Shown one piece after another: positions 24,335 through 38,310 of a stretch of 64,000 nt of DNA. Position 1 is the first letter of the stretch; every line of letters begins with the position of its first letter. Source of the DNA: Sphagnum magellanicum (taxonomy: Eukaryota; Streptophyta; Sphagnopsida; Sphagnales; Sphagnaceae); contig CM038912.1 in NCBI GenBank assembly GCA_021904315.1, positions 12,797,061-12,861,060 of the forward strand, in the 5' to 3' direction. The position numbers and the translations under genes are program-made. Below the pieces are notes generated by a model. It was not told the DNA's origin. It did no database searches and saw nothing but the letters and a program-made list of their open reading frames with translations.

Positions 24335-27300
24335 TCAGCCAGATGCACGGACAGGTTTTTGTGTGATAGAACCAGGCTTTGGTTGTGCACAAGCTGCATG
24401 AGCTTGCTGGGGAGAACACTGCACAAAAGAACATGCATGCTGACCCTCTGCTGCTGCCCATGCCTCTGCAGCTGGACAAGTCAAATGCTGTTTGACCATA
24501 TCTGGTGACATTTCAAGCGCTGCTGCCTGTTGGACATTATCCTCAGCAGCACTGGCACCACATCTCTGTGCATCGCTTGCAACTGAAACTGGGACTTGCC
24601 TAGAATCACTGACTTGTGGCTCAATGTCAGTCCGTGCTCGCTTTGATGATGGTTCCTCATTGAATGCAATCAAAACTGGAGGTGGTTGTTCCTCAGAAAC
24701 AGCCTTTGGTGCTGAAAGCAGTGACTGGTTGGAGTCTGGCTGGTCAATAATGTGTACTGGGAGAGGTGCCCCATCGGTTGCAGAGATGGCACTTTCCATG
24801 GTGCTTGCTGGAAGTGAACCCTTTGACCCACTGATAGAACTTTTTGAGAGTGGCCCTGGGGTTTCAGGACCTTCAGTTGCAGGAACAATGGCTGGCGATG
24901 GATCATGCGGCTCAGAGGAATAACCCAAAACCACTCCTCCCACTTTGGCCTGTTGTTCAATCATTTTTTGAAGAGATTTTCCCTGAGCCTCAATACGCAA
25001 CTGCAGTTCTCGTTGAATCTGTAACATCACACACACATGAGTGAACCCGAATGATCAAGAAGGAGCAACCTATTGGGAACTGCAATCTGAAATGTATGCA
25101 GACCAAATCAACCATTTTTGTAGCTGCAAATCCCAGCAACTAATAGGTCTTCAGTAACAGCAGAAGTACATAATTTCTGAATTTTCTTTCCAAGATAAGA
25201 GTGAATAACAGTAGAGAAACAGATAGAAGACAAGGGGTGAGGGATGAAACAACAGCCAGCAAAAAGATGGACATTGAGGTCGAGAAAGATCAAGAGAAAG
25301 GGTAACCTCAAGCTGCTCATGGAGCCGTTTCTGTACTTCCATTTGCATTTGCAATGCCTGTGTGATCTGGTGGCTCCTGTTATCACACACCAATGCAACA
25401 GAGCCAGTTCTATCAACACAAAGGAGTATTTTGATTATTGTAGGCTCCAATAGATCCAAGAACTCTTCAGGTGGATGCAAGTAGCACATTTTTGCACCAT
25501 TGTGTGATACTTCCCATTGCTACATACTGCAGCTAAGGGGTATAGGAAGAGACTCACGAATTAATGCCCATGGGTGAAAGGAATGTATCATTCCTCCTCC
25601 GTTCAGCTCTTGCCTCTGTTTGCCCAGTACACATCATCAATCAGTCACATCCTGACCCAGTACAGCACCTGAAAGTAAAGTATGTAGAAGAGAAAACCCC
25701 CATTTCAATGGAAATCCCTTTATATTCCCTTGTCTTTGTCCAATTTGTAGAAGCAGGACATTACTGGTTTGTAAATGATGACAAAGATACTGATACTCTT
25801 GTAAATACACATTGTAATAAACATACCTTCTGAAATCTCAGGCATATATTTGGCAAGTCGATATTTCTACAAAATATCATTACATCAGGGTTCAAACAAG
25901 TCAGATATTTGCGCCAATTGCTATCACCACAAAAGACACTTAACTGGAAATCAAGGTCTCCATTATGCCAAGAGGGATATAAGGGAGACAGTCCTACCTG
26001 TAGATGACTCTTCACATGATAAATTGTGATGCCCTGGACACCCATTACCCGCAAGACTGCTTTTGGTGTTGCACCTTCAAAACCACACAAGAAACAATCA
26101 AACCTTTGTGTGACTTCATATATGATGCAGAGTAAAGCAGACAGTACGGGAGGGGGGAGACCAGGACACCCAGCCATGTTAAGGCACAACTCAAAACTGG
26201 GAGAATTATGTCCCCCCACCTTTGACATACCAAAAATTGACTTTGTATATTGTCAACAATGTGGACACAGTTTCTGCAAAAAAGATAGTTGTTGTACTAG
26301 ACAGGATAGAGCCAGATTGCATTCCAAGGTTCCTTGACTGAGATTCCAAACTTAGATGCATCAGAAACTGTCTGCAAACCTCACAGCTCTGTCCCAGTTC
26401 TGACTGAAGATCCTCAACTTGCCCACCAATACACTTTTCTGTATCTCAATGAACATCCAGGTGTTGCTGGGTTCCATTTCCCGCTCAGGAGTTCTATGAT
26501 TGCTTGGTGCACTTCCAGATCCTACTTCCCTCAATGACAAAGTCATTTCTGACCTGACAGACAGGAGTCAGGGGGAGGTGATGGAAAACTTACGATCAGC
26601 ACCCCCCAGCTGACTGACTGCAGTCACAAACTTCTCGTGCAGCTCTGGAGTCCAACGCAATCGGGTCTTGACTGCAGCTGCTGCTGTTGCTGTAGCTGAG
26701 GATGGCCCGGGGCTCTCAGGATGTTGCCCCCCTGCAGGACCTGTACAAAAAGGACAAGCTGAGCCAAGGATCCCTGCAGAACACCCATCTCTCCATGCAA
26801 CATATAATTCAAGTTTGCTCTGAGCACTCACATGACCAAACCACATGTTGAACTAGAAAATCATAGCAATCATATGCTCACCGAGAAAACATGCTGTATG
26901 CACATATTGCATATTACAACCTAGAATAACTAAAACAAGTAACAAAAGTTCTGTACAGCCAAGCACACCTGAAGGCTGCTGATCTGTTGGTTGGTCTTTC
27001 AGCTTAAGTGTTGTGGGGGCTAATGGTTCAAACCTTGTTGTTTGGAAAAGTGTCTGCATGAGGTGTAAAGAAACAAATTACCAAGAAGATGAGGAGAACT
27101 TAGCTCATTCTTCTCATCTTGCTAAACAATTCAAACCACCTCTATGTTGCATCTGTATCTTACATCAACACCAGATCCAAACACAAGGGTCTTTCAAGAC
27201 GCTGGCTCCCAACTTTGTTGGGATGATACAGCAAAGAGAGTGTATTATTAAGTATAACCTCCTTTCAATCACTACAAAATGCTTACCCGTTCCTCACCAC

Positions 27301-30121
27301 TCTCCACATCAATCAACTCAGTCCAGCAGTTTGCTATAGTCTCCTCTTCAGGGTCTAGCTCTGTCCATTTGAGCCATTCAGCTCCTGTCCCAAAGCCTTC
27401 ATTCATTGACTGGTCCCCCATCTGTGAAGAGTCTGTTCCATCCCCATCTGGTGAATCAAGTAACACCTGCACCAAGTAACAAGGCAATGAAGAATACACA
27501 TCTGGCTTCCATACTGACCACTCTGCTAACACAACACTAAGAGACGACAGTACAAGGGACTTGGGCAGGCTAAACAATGAGAAAAACCTCATATTGTCAG
27601 TGGCTGAAGAGGCTCCCTGATAGTTCCAGTTCCTTGAAGCTTGGAGAGGCAAACAACTTAGTAACAATTTCAGCAAGCCAGCACTTAACCTGATGACACC
27701 TTCTCAGGCAGTTGGAGATCAGGAAAGCGAACAGCTGAAAGAGCCCAAAGCACTGTGGACCCTATACAACTGCACTTTCAAACAAAGCAAGCAAGTTTGC
27801 AAACAAGCAAGGGTGGCTAACAACCCTTGTACAATTTTCCCTCTGCCCCCAGATTGAACATATCTACAAGATTACAGAGAAAGCTTGAAAATAACACTTC
27901 AAAGGTAATCATTGTATCAGTTCCAGCAAAACCAAAATATATCTGTGAGATTGCAGAAAAACCTCCACAACACTTTGAAGGCAACACAACATTGAGTGCC
28001 CTCATAACCCTATGAGAGTTGCTCCCAAAGTGTCAGACCTTCACCTTCACCACAAATAGCAGTGATGAGCTGCTATGATTACCCAGCTACTGACTTTGTG
28101 AGCTCCCAATGGTGGGTGAGGATAAGCATAGAACAACGGGCTCAACCTTTTGGGCAAACCATTCAACAAAATCTGCATCCTGAATTTCAATTTTTGGAAG
28201 CAACAGGAAGACTCTGTTCTGATGCTGGCTAGTACTCAAGAGACATAGCTAATCAAAAAATTCAATCTTATCCTCATGCAAGCTGCAAGAAGTTTGCGAG
28301 AGTAAGCTTCCTTTTTGTTATTCCCCTGTATAAATGACCAACTAAGCCTGAGGCCTAGGGCCTACAAAGAGGGTAGTAGTGGTTGGTGCCTCCTGCACAC
28401 TGAACATATCCATTAAGCACACCACTGGTGACTACTTGAATGCAGAGCATCTGCTTCTGAAAGTCAGGAAAATATATCTATGAGATTGCAGAGAAATCTC
28501 CACAACACTTTGAAGGCAACATAACATTGAATGTGATCATAAGCTTTTTCAAGTCACTCACAAAGCATCTCTAAAACCAAAACTAAACAACAAGAATGTG
28601 TGTGGTCTAACCCTGTGATTGTCACTCAGAAAGTATCAGACCATCATGTTATGACTCCATACTACCTTATCAGCTCCCAATGGCGGCTGTCAAAAAGTAT
28701 ACAATAATCTGCCCAGAATTTCAGGTGAAAATTGAGTGTCACATATGCAACAGATGAACAACAGGAAGACTCAATCATCATATTGCCTCTCCCATTCCAG
28801 ACATACAAATTTGAATAAGCCAGTTGTCTCCCCGTTCAAGCAAGCTAGAGGCAGTATGCTTCATTTCGATTTAGCTTGCCCCTGTGGAAGTGAGCATCTA
28901 AGCCTAAGGCATATGGATTGAACATGGCCACCAGGTTTGAACAACACCACACACCACACAGACATTATGCACCAAGGTAAAGTTTAATCATATCTGGAGT
29001 CACTCCTCACCAAAAAAGCCCCTGCCAACCTATCCTCAAGCTTCAGTGGTGAAGGACATGCAGGCCAGATCTCCCCTCTCCTAAGGCAACAGGTCCTACT
29101 GTATGTATCAATGCCCGATACTTTGTACCACATCAGATATGTTTTACAGACCCAGTAGGTATATATCCCCAAATTTTGTTCATGCCTGAACCACTGCTGT
29201 GAAGAAGTTAAAAGGATGTTCAGTGAACACTCACATAAAACAAAAATTGCTTACACAGGTTAAAGATTCTGGAGGATGCACACAATCAAAAGGAGGCAGC
29301 TCTACAGACAAAAAGAAAAAGAAAAAAAGACTGACCTGTAGATGGTCACCGAAGTCTGCATCATCCCTGTCTTCTGTCTTTGGGGCAATTGCCAGATCTG
29401 TAGGAGAAGGGCTGAGTGTGACTGGACCACTTTGAGCTGAAGGTCCCAGATTCACATCCTGAAAAGTCTGGTGAGATTCCCTTCCTGTATGCTGAAGAGC
29501 ATATGATCCAGCTCCACCACTGGGCTTCTCCAGGTGTGCTCCTGGATGATGTGGACCTGAGGAGCCTCTGAGAAGGGGTTGTTGAGGAGGCTGGTGCACA
29601 TCAGAGGCACTGGGAGGTAGCTGCTGGCTGCTTGCTTGCCATTGATCTGCACCCTGCTGTGGATAGGGATGTGGAAGGGGGTGTAGATGGCCATCAGGAT
29701 GTTGATGCTGGTTTGGCCACTGCACGCCTGGACCCCAGTGTGGCAAGGATTGATATGACGGTAGTGTTGCGAACTGCTGCTGGTGCAGCACATGAGATGA
29801 GGATTCAGTGTCTGGACCAGGCTGAGCTAGGTACTGCCCTTGCGATGCATACTGATATTGAGATGGTATGGCCGAAATCCCCGGCATCCCTACCTGTGGA
29901 GGAGGAGGCTCATAATACCCACGCTTTTGCTGCATAGAAGCTGAAGAGGAGCTGGAACTACCACCTTCCACAGCCCAGGGCAGTCCAGTTCCCCCTCCCC
30001 CTTGTGCCTTCGCCATATTTGGCTGAGGATAAGGTAGCTGTGGAGTCGGCATGGTGACAACAGCAGGAGTGGCAGCATGAGAGGAGATGGGCACCTGAGG
30101 GGGCTGCTGCCACCCCTCCAT
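24335..30121 (-). CDS. PHL: PHR1-like MYB-CC transcription factor
   Basis: Nine exons join in frame to 708 aa: 30121-29336, 27466-27287, 27053-26969, 26740-26594, 26074-25998, 25866-25827, 25615-25558, 25376-25307 and 25018-24335. Residues 1 to about 262 are Gln/Pro/His-rich, as in activation regions. Residues about 376-437 are the single GARP-type MYB repeat (RLRWTPELHEKFVTAVSQL; ITIYHVKSHLQ then KYRLAKYMPE). Residues about 459-510 are the coiled coil with the LHEQLE box (EVQKRLHEQLE) and LQLRIEAQGKSLQKMI. A Ser/Ala/Gln-rich tail follows. PHR1/PHL proteins bind P1BS sites (GNATATNC) as dimers and drive phosphate-starvation genes in the nucleus. The protein is much longer than Arabidopsis PHR1 (about 410 aa). 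ATG 30127, two codons upstream, is an equal start candidate. All splice sites are GT-AG. Confidence 0.92.
27930..28975. repeat. tandem duplication inside intron 1 of the MYB-CC gene
   Basis: Unit 1 (about 27930-28460) and unit 2 (about 28465-28975) share ordered blocks: GAGATTGCAGA then CACAACACTTTGAAGGCAAC, AGTCAGACC-type, GCTCCCAATGG, CAACAGGAAGACTC and CTAAGCCT. The copies differ by many substitutions and indels. The duplication is old and lies within the 1.87 kb first coding intron (27467-29335). Confidence 0.7.
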
Positions 30122-30960
30122 CAGCATCAAGCTCCAGAGCTTCACTCCTCCTCCTCGCTCCTACTTTGTGCTGCTGCTTCCTTTCTCTCTGCTCCTCGTC
30201 TATTCTGCTACTGCATTCGCATCTTCTTCTTCTTCTCCTTCTTTCCACCTTCTTCTACCTGTTGACGTTTCTGTTTCCCATCTCCTTCTACTCCTCCTCT
30301 TCTTCCTCCGGCGGATATTTTCTCATCCCCGTGCCTCCCTTCCCTTGCCCCTTCCGCAAACGTCGTCTACTCCTTGCTCCTGTAATAATTTAGGAAATCT
30401 GACCTCTGTGTGTCTCTCTCTGTCTCTCTCTGTGTGATTCTCCTCTTCTCCCGGAACGTCCGCTGCTACCGCGCCCTATTCCACCCGCAACAGCAGCATC
30501 AGTCCACAAATCTCCTCCGTCGCAAAAAAAATCCGCAACAACAAAAACAACAACTGGGGCATCGTACAAGATGAGCTTGGCTGAAAGAATTCCGCCGGCC
30601 CGCCTCCTCCTCAATTCAACCTGCCGAACTCCGTCCGCAAAGATCGCGAACGCAACGAAATGGCCAGTGAGGATCAGAGCGCCATAGCCACTCTGCGCTC
30701 GCGTCTCCGCGTAGCTTTCCTCGGAGGCCTTGCAACCCCGCGCACGCACGCTCCTTAGATGCGTCCCGAGCGGGGCAGGCCGCAGCCAGGATGTGTGCAA
30801 GTGTAGATTCGCGGCCTAGCCACCGCTAATTTACGCTTTTGGTAAGCGGTAACCGCCGCTGCCCGTCACCACATCTTTATTCTACGCGTCGTTGCCCGAT
30901 TTGTTTGCCTCGGGCACGAGCTGGGAGACAACAGTCAGTCGGGAACGCGTAAAACAAAAA
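30122..30960 (-). promoter_or_regulatory. 5' UTR and promoter region of the MYB-CC gene
   Basis: This is GC-richer than the surrounding DNA. A CT-rich run at about 30411-30437 reads as GA-rich in the mRNA sense, a frequent feature of plant 5' UTRs. The open minus frame 30800-30390 has no family features and is most likely leader or promoter, not protein. No certain TATA box or transcription start can be named. Confidence 0.45.
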
Positions 30961-33430
30961 GAAACCGAGAACGTTACCTTTAAGAAGAGGAACCAAGGCA
31001 TTTTTGGGGATTCTCACATAGTTTGGCATTTCAGCACAGCGTTTTCAAGTGAAATAACAATTTCATTATTCGCCTCAATGGTACTCAGAGAAAGTATTTC
31101 ATTTAGGGACTGGACTGTTCACACATAGGGGTAGTGGTGTCAATAACATCAATTTAAACTACACTTGTGCACAACACACAGGTTTTGGTTGATAAGTAGA
31201 GAATGTAGCAATCTAACCTTGGCTCACTATCTCGAGCACTAATTTTGTGTTAGCAATTCTTGTTAAACTCTTACAATATTGTTTGAAATTTATAAAATCC
31301 ATAAATTCCCACCATTATTATTGGTACAGTAATAACTTATCAACATGTCCTAAACTACCAATTTTTACATTTGGCTCCTAATTTCCTTGCAAGGTCTATC
31401 AATAATTCCTTTTACCAAGGCTAATTCTTTCATTCATGAACATCATGAATGCATGTAGCAATGTGAATCTTTGCATCTACATGCATAACATTTACACACA
31501 TCTACAACATCATGAACACTTTGCATTTATAACATTTGTGCGAATCTATAACATCTACAACATATGTGTGTGTTTGTAACATTTAGATGTGAGCACCATT
31601 GCACATTTGTGTGTCTATCATGCAAGTTTCATGACAAGGGATTTATCATTGTTTGAAAGGAAAGTGAGAATCTCAAATTTTTTTTGTCATATTCTTAATT
31701 TACCTTTGAAACATCTACGTAGTGTTTAGAACATGAGTTAGTTAGCAATTTCACAAAAAGGTCAAAAATAAGGAACTGTTATTGTGCACTGAACCAATTT
31801 ATGGTTTCATAAAATAAGGAATTCTCTAAAATTGAAGAAAATTTGAAGCAAAACCATTCTTCAATTCAATTGTATGCTAAACTTATATTTCTTTTAGTGA
31901 ATGCCCATACACACATAGTTCTTTTATGGCAATTGATGAATTAAAACTTCAAGGTTGTTATGTCCTAAGTCTTAACTCCCAAGTTTGCAACACTATTTTA
32001 CAATCACATATAATGTTGAATACATCAGGCATGTTGTTTTGTAATGGATGCAACAAATTTCAAAAAGGAATAAAGAGATGATGGGGAATATGATAAACAA
32101 ATGTAGAATCTAATAATGATAATGTAACTCATCAACAATAGGGAAATTGGGAACACCATGAAGTTTTAGCCATCATCAAATACAAACATGGCAAATATGT
32201 TGTTCAAAAGGCAATCATTGACCCAAGAGTTCACATGGTTCTTACAACATGATAGTGGACCAATATTGTAATGAACTCCAAAAGATTATCAATGTGTGTG
32301 ATTCGGAATGGTAATATGTGTAAGACAAATGGAATGGTTTGAACTTTAACTACAAGGGAACTGATCACAATAATTCACCATGGGAATTTGAGCAATAATG
32401 AATGAAACAAAATATCATCTATTAAAACAAATTCAATTAGGAACATTATGAGGTAAGCAAACCTTTCCAAGGAGAAAATATTGTTAATGCTCCAAAACAT
32501 GTCAAGGATTCTCTAGTTGATGGGGACACAATTTATATTGCACTAGTGTTTGAAGTCAATACACAAGGGGAATTTTTTTTATAAAATCACAACACTATCA
32601 TGCAAGATCTTATAGGTGAGGACTATGTTCCAAAAGAACACATGCCAAGTAACAATCAAAGAACTCCATAGGTGCAAGTTGATGTGGTGAACCTCAATGA
32701 TTTTTCCCAAAAAAATTAGTAGTGCAAGTAGCAAAACTTTGTTAATTTGTCAAAGCATCGCATTACAAAATTTTGTACAATTTTAATCACCCCAAGAAAT
32801 AAATGAATCAAATGTAAGTATTCCAACATTTTATCATCTATAATCGAAACAACGAACAAGAATAATACAAATGATAGTTGAAGTGATGGATTGCTTCAAC
32901 AACTTATAGTTGGAGATTGAAGTCTATTACAACAAGACCATCATTAAGCAACTAGATGGTAATTAAAACATAAAGACAATAAATACACAAAACAAGTCAA
33001 AACATGGTGAATACTTTATCTACTTTTAGCACAACCATGTATCATGCCTTCATTTGCGACAAATCATTCCACTAGTGAACTTTGATTCAAATTCATTAGG
33101 TGAAAAAGATGATGTGACTTAACAACAACCATATTAATGAACAAGTTTACAATTATGTTTTCAAAGTTTTGATTAAAATTTCAATTCAAAATAAATGAAC
33201 AATCTTACCATTTTGCACATGCCTTATAACAATTCATGATATACTCTCCACATAGAAGTAAAATTTCAACATGCCTTATGTGGCATATTTCTAAGGTATT
33301 ATTCCAAGAGGATGTGTTGGTTAGTCTTTAAATTTTCACAACCTTGCGATTCAATTACATTGTTAATTGTTGTTATATTTTCTACATGAATACAATATTT
33401 AATGCCTTCTCTATGACCATTTGGATGAAC
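30960..33430. other. AT-rich spacer, no gene seen
   Basis: I see no coding, RNA or clean transposon features. The stretch 31430-31630 is locally repetitive (ACATTT/CTACAACAT variants). Confidence 0.4.
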
Positions 33431-33930
33431 AACATTTTGATAAATCTTCAATTTTAATTTTTACATAAGCATGTCTATGTCTGAATCTCTCCCCTTAAGA
33501 TCATGTTATACAAAATACAACAACAAAACACCACATTAGGTAAGAAAAATACATCAAGGTTGATTTTGAATAGTAACTTTCTAAAAGTTTTTTTCAAAAC
33601 CTCAAATTAATTCTCAACAACACTTTTCTTATAATTGAAATGTCTATTAAACAATGACTCCGAAATTGCATGGCAAACACCTCCATGTTTGTGAAGAGTC
33701 ATCAACCAAGGTAAAAGCAAATAAATTTTATCACCTATGAAGTTTGATACCATTGTTGCTTTCATGAATTTAAAATAAGTCAACTTTTGATGCAAGTTTG
33801 AAATGCATAAAATGTGAGCATCATTTTTAACATCTTGACAAAAACATTTTTGAACTTTGTTCAACAATCCACTATTGCTTATAGATGCATGTTGTATGAT
33901 CTGAATTTATATGAAAAGTAATCAACAAAT
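33430..33930 (-). pseudogene. HARBI1-like (PIF/Harbinger) transposase remnant
   Basis: The minus frame 33900-33607 reads FIGDKIYLLLPWLMTLHKHG, then FNYKKSVVEN, a TAA stop, then FEVLKKTFRKLLFKINLDVF and CCCILYNMIL. In HARBI1-type DDE nucleases the corresponding blocks are the GD.AYPLL.WLM stretch, the catalytic Glu in VVE.AFG.LK, and a CCCLLHNM-type C-terminal helix. The stop after VVEN and a shift near 33490 show decay. The N-terminal catalytic Asp blocks are not seen. I could not find its inverted repeats or a partner Myb gene. Confidence 0.7.
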
Positions 33931-36900
33931 TTTTTTTATGTATCTAGTTAATTATGGACCAAATTGTCAATTTTGGACTTTTCTAACCTAGTGGTTGGAT
34001 CAAGTTTGAGACAAAACATTGTTAACATCTATTTGTTGGATCATCACATGAGGCAAAACATTATTAATAAATTTGTTGCATCACTTGACAACCCCTAAAT
34101 GAAAGTTTTTTTAAAAAAATTTCAACTTTCAAATGGTCAATTGTTAATTTTGGACTTTTCAAAAGTCCAAAATAAATTAAATACATGATAAAAGCTCTAA
34201 TTGGTTTTTGTATGTGAATTTGAATCACATCAATAACACCATGGATTATTATAAAGCCATTAAATTCCTCAAATTATGTTATTATTTGGACTAAGTCCTA
34301 TTCTTTTTGGCTACTTGATTTTAGTTTGAAACAATTATTTCACAAAATAAACAAATTTCTGTAACACCATAGGAACTATAACTTTCTTACAATAAACAAC
34401 ACATTACAATGTAGATATTCAATTCCTTGTGTAAGCTTATAAAAGGAGCAAATAACACAAATGTTAATAAGTATTATGCATTAATATCTTGTGTATTTTT
34501 CCCCCGTAAAAGGTTTTAGTTTGTTAGTCAATTAATGCACAAAATCTCAAGTTATTTTTAAATGTTCAATTTGTTTAAAATTTTCATATTATGTCATCGA
34601 GAAATGAAAAAATAGAATCATTGATTGTGTTTTCATTAAATCATTGAACTCCTTATCATACAACAATTTGTAAATGAAAAACATGTGACATTGATGCAAA
34701 GCAAGAAAATTCAACAAATGATAGAAAATTAACTTGGTATTCAATGTATTTGCAACATTGTTCAAAATCTACAATGGCATAATTAAACTTTGTTTCATAA
34801 CAAAATAGTTCTTTGTGTCCTTATATAATGTCATATGAATGAAAAAAACAAGTAAAATAGGCTTATGCAAATTTATCTTACACAAATTTAACAACAAACA
34901 AAAACAAACATAAAATCAATTCTGAAACAAATGATGAACAAAAAATGATAACAATAAATATGTAAATTCAACTTAAAGATGAAAGTAAGAATAGAGGACT
35001 TTTACATGTAATCTACATCGACAATAATAAAATAAAAAAGGAACAACAATAACAAACAAAAGTGAACAAGAACAAGAACTTGAAACAAGCAACACCAACA
35101 TTTGTCAACAATCAAATATTTGTCAACAACAACAGTAAAAAGTGTGACCTTGCAAATCTTGAAAGAAAACCAAATCAATAAGTGTGTGACAAAACTGTTT
35201 AAAGATAAAATTGTGTAATGCAAACTTGATTTTAAAATGAAAGCAATAATAAAAGAACCTTGTCAATAATCTATATGTTGACAACATCAACCAAAAGTGA
35301 ACAAGAATAGTAATTGAAAATAGTCAACTTTTTTTAAAAAGTAAATGTTCACCAAAAATTACATAGATGTTCAAAAATCTTTCAAGCAAAACATTTATAA
35401 AAAGAAGGAGATTCTAATGAACGTCTATAACTGGAAAGATGGGAGAAAAATGAGCAGATGCAAATGAAGAAAAGTGAATGAAAATAAATGTAAAGCTTAC
35501 AATAAAAAATAATTAAATATCATAACCAAGAGGATCTGCAAGCAATGGCAGTGCAAGTTTTTGTTGTAAAAAACAATAGTTTGGTAGTGTTTGAACAACA
35601 ATAGGGTTTTGAGCAAGTAGGTAGTTCGAATCATAACTTGGAAACGTTGACAATAGTAGGATTTTGGACAAGTACATACATTGATAAGGTTGTAGTTGGG
35701 TAAAATATGAATATGGATAGGTTGGGTAAATAAGGATTATATGTTCATGTTACTTTCATAATAAATGGTTAAAATTATGATAAATAAATATACCTAACGT
35801 TATTGCAACCTCTATGTGTGAATATATTATTAATGTCAAAAGGGAGGCAAAACATCTATGTCATTTTATTTACTTCCACAATAGAGAGAGCTCTTCCACT
35901 TTGTATTTGCCTCCACAATAGAAAGGGTTCTTTTACCTGGTAAAGTTCTTGCTACTTATAAGATAGGTTCCAAAAGTCATTAAGGTTTATGGTTTATCTT
36001 GGCCACCAATCCTATAGTGGTCTTGTTTGATTCCTCTTTTTGTTTATGTTGGGTAATGCCCTACTATGAAGACAGTACCGTAATTGGTTGGCACTCTTGC
36101 CAATAATGCCTAGTGTGAACCCTTCTTAAAATAATACCTTCATCCTAAGGCCTTATACCTTACACATTTGTGGTAGAATAAAGCCTTAGGGTGGGGGCAT
36201 TTTGAAACAAGGGTTATATGATGAAACAATTTATAGTTGAAAGGTTGTTTTCACTGCTAAATAGTAACCATAAGATCAGTCCCCTTTACTAGGAGGGATG
36301 TTGACAATTGTAAAGTGCACTTCAATTACCCTGAAAAAAAATTCATGAAGCTTTAGGTGTATGGTAAAACCCTGAGGCTCAAGGTGAGGCCATTTTCAAA
36401 ACAAGGGGCCTATGACTGTATGACTTATAGGTGTAAGGCTCCTCCCAACTCCTAACTAGCAATATAAGATCCCTCAAGGAATATTCATATATACATATAT
36501 GGTTCCCTCCAATTACAATAGGAAATTTCTCCAAATGTTTTACTAGATGATAAAAACACTTATTCATGATACCGATAATCTCTTGAACTCTAGAAGAGTT
36601 GCCACAAAACAAATCCTCGCCAAGTTAAGTTTCTCCAATTTGATCAATTTAATAAGTTCATCTAAAGTCATTTTCACTTGATTTCCTTTTGTTTTTGTGC
36701 TATCCGTTTGTTTACTTGGATGGGTTTCTCTGGATAGCAGCTGGAACCTGTCTCTTAATGAGAGAAGGACAAGAAATCAAATAAATAAATTAGATTGAAG
36801 AACTCAGATTGGTTTCGTTTGGTGAAGGGGGTGGGGGTTCATATACTGGGACACAATAATCATACAGGTTGAAATTGTTTGATACCATAGTTGGAATTGC

Positions 36901-38310
36901 CAAAGGTGGGTGGGTCCCTATGAGCCACTTTTGATTGGGTCATCACAGAAAAAAGTTCTGAAGCTTTCGACACTGACAAAAATAAAAAGTTTGCAGTCTC
37001 AAAATAGATTAAAAAGAAGCAGTGCTCCAGTTTGGGCCACTTACATGTTATGAGATAAAGTGCGTGCTATTGAGAACATCTTGAAGGAACACATTGGGAA
37101 CTTGACAAGGCCTTTTCTTCTTCTTTGTCTTTCTTCTCTTTCACAATTCTTAGGTATCTACACGTGCTGGAACAAAACAAAAAAAAGTTTGAAGCCATTT
37201 TGCATCACACAAGTGAGGATTCTTTGGCATCCAAATCAGATTTCATTTTGGATACCTAACAGTTGGTTGATTTTCAATTTGTTTCTTGGGGGAAACAAAC
37301 AACATTGGAACTCAAAGGCTGATACCTATGTGACCCACCACACACAATAGGAAACATAGAGTACCCTAAAATGTTTAAATATGGGGCCTTGGATGAGGCC
37401 ATAAAGTTTGGATCCTATTATGCACACTTTGGGTATGTGTAATATTTATTATGCCTTTCGGTGTCTATTGCATGCCCAAAGATAAGACAAAAAATTTGTG
37501 TTCGGGCATCTTGATCCAGCAATTGGGCAGTAAAGGAAAAAAAAAGTAGACCATACTTTTGTATCGTCTATAATAAGGACCCATTGCTGACTTTATGTCC
37601 TCCGTTGTAATGCAATACAGCCCCATATTTTGCTAATGTCCCCCACTGCCGGGTCTTGCCCCCATCATGAAAACCTCCTTGATGTGTAGTAGTATAAATG
37701 AACAAGGGAGTGAGCATTTCAAAAAGGAAAACCCCTTGCATGGGTCCTTATTCTGAGAATGCCCACAACCTCATGCATTACCCTACACATAAAACACAAG
37801 ACAGATCATGTGATGAGCTCCAAGCTAAGCAAATTGTGAGGTGGTAGGAGCGACAGGTACCATATGCCTACAAGAGGCCTCTTACAAATACTTCATGTAA
37901 GGTGCCTTAAAGGAGAGGAAGCATTATGCACAAGAATAAGATGCCCTCCAAATACAATAGAAGTCCTTTATGTCCAATGGATTATTATCTTATATGTCAA
38001 CCCTTATGAACAAGTTTCATTTTGTATAAGGTAAAGCCCCAAGGTGGGAGGCATATGGCTAAGCCAGTTGTTCTGTTTGGCCTTGCATTTTGGGAACATT
38101 ATCATAAACCTAAACATTTGTAGGTTACAAGGCATAAGGAGGGGAGGATTTTTTTGTTTCTTTTTGTTTTTGTAAGAGTGAAGAAAAAACTTACACTTAT
38201 AAATAGACATAAGATCCCTCCTCTTTCCAGGAATAATTTATATATTAATGTTATGTTCAAACCTAATATCGTTAAACTTGCAAATAACAAACAATGTTCC
38301 ATTTCATAAC
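33931..38310. other. AT-rich repeat land, no gene seen
   Basis: No supported gene. Two weakly related stretches near 36170-36300 and 36355-36480 (TAAAGCC/AAACCCTGAGG, then GGCATTTT or GGCCATTTT with AAACAAGGG) suggest a worn tandem duplication, and 37990-38220 looks like a third relative. Open frames at 36379-36612 (minus) and 37060-37350 (plus) have no recognisable features. Confidence 0.4.

Noticed and set aside
24492..24923. Plus-strand frame of 143 codons
   Set aside because: Shadow of the last exon of the MYB-CC gene on the other strand.
30390..30800. Open minus-strand frame of 136 codons upstream of the MYB-CC gene
   Set aside because: It lies in the GC-rich leader/promoter, has no family features, and the leader ATGs do not connect to the main frame.
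36379..36612. Minus-strand frame read as possible transposase
   Set aside because: No Harbinger, hAT or CACTA block could be matched.
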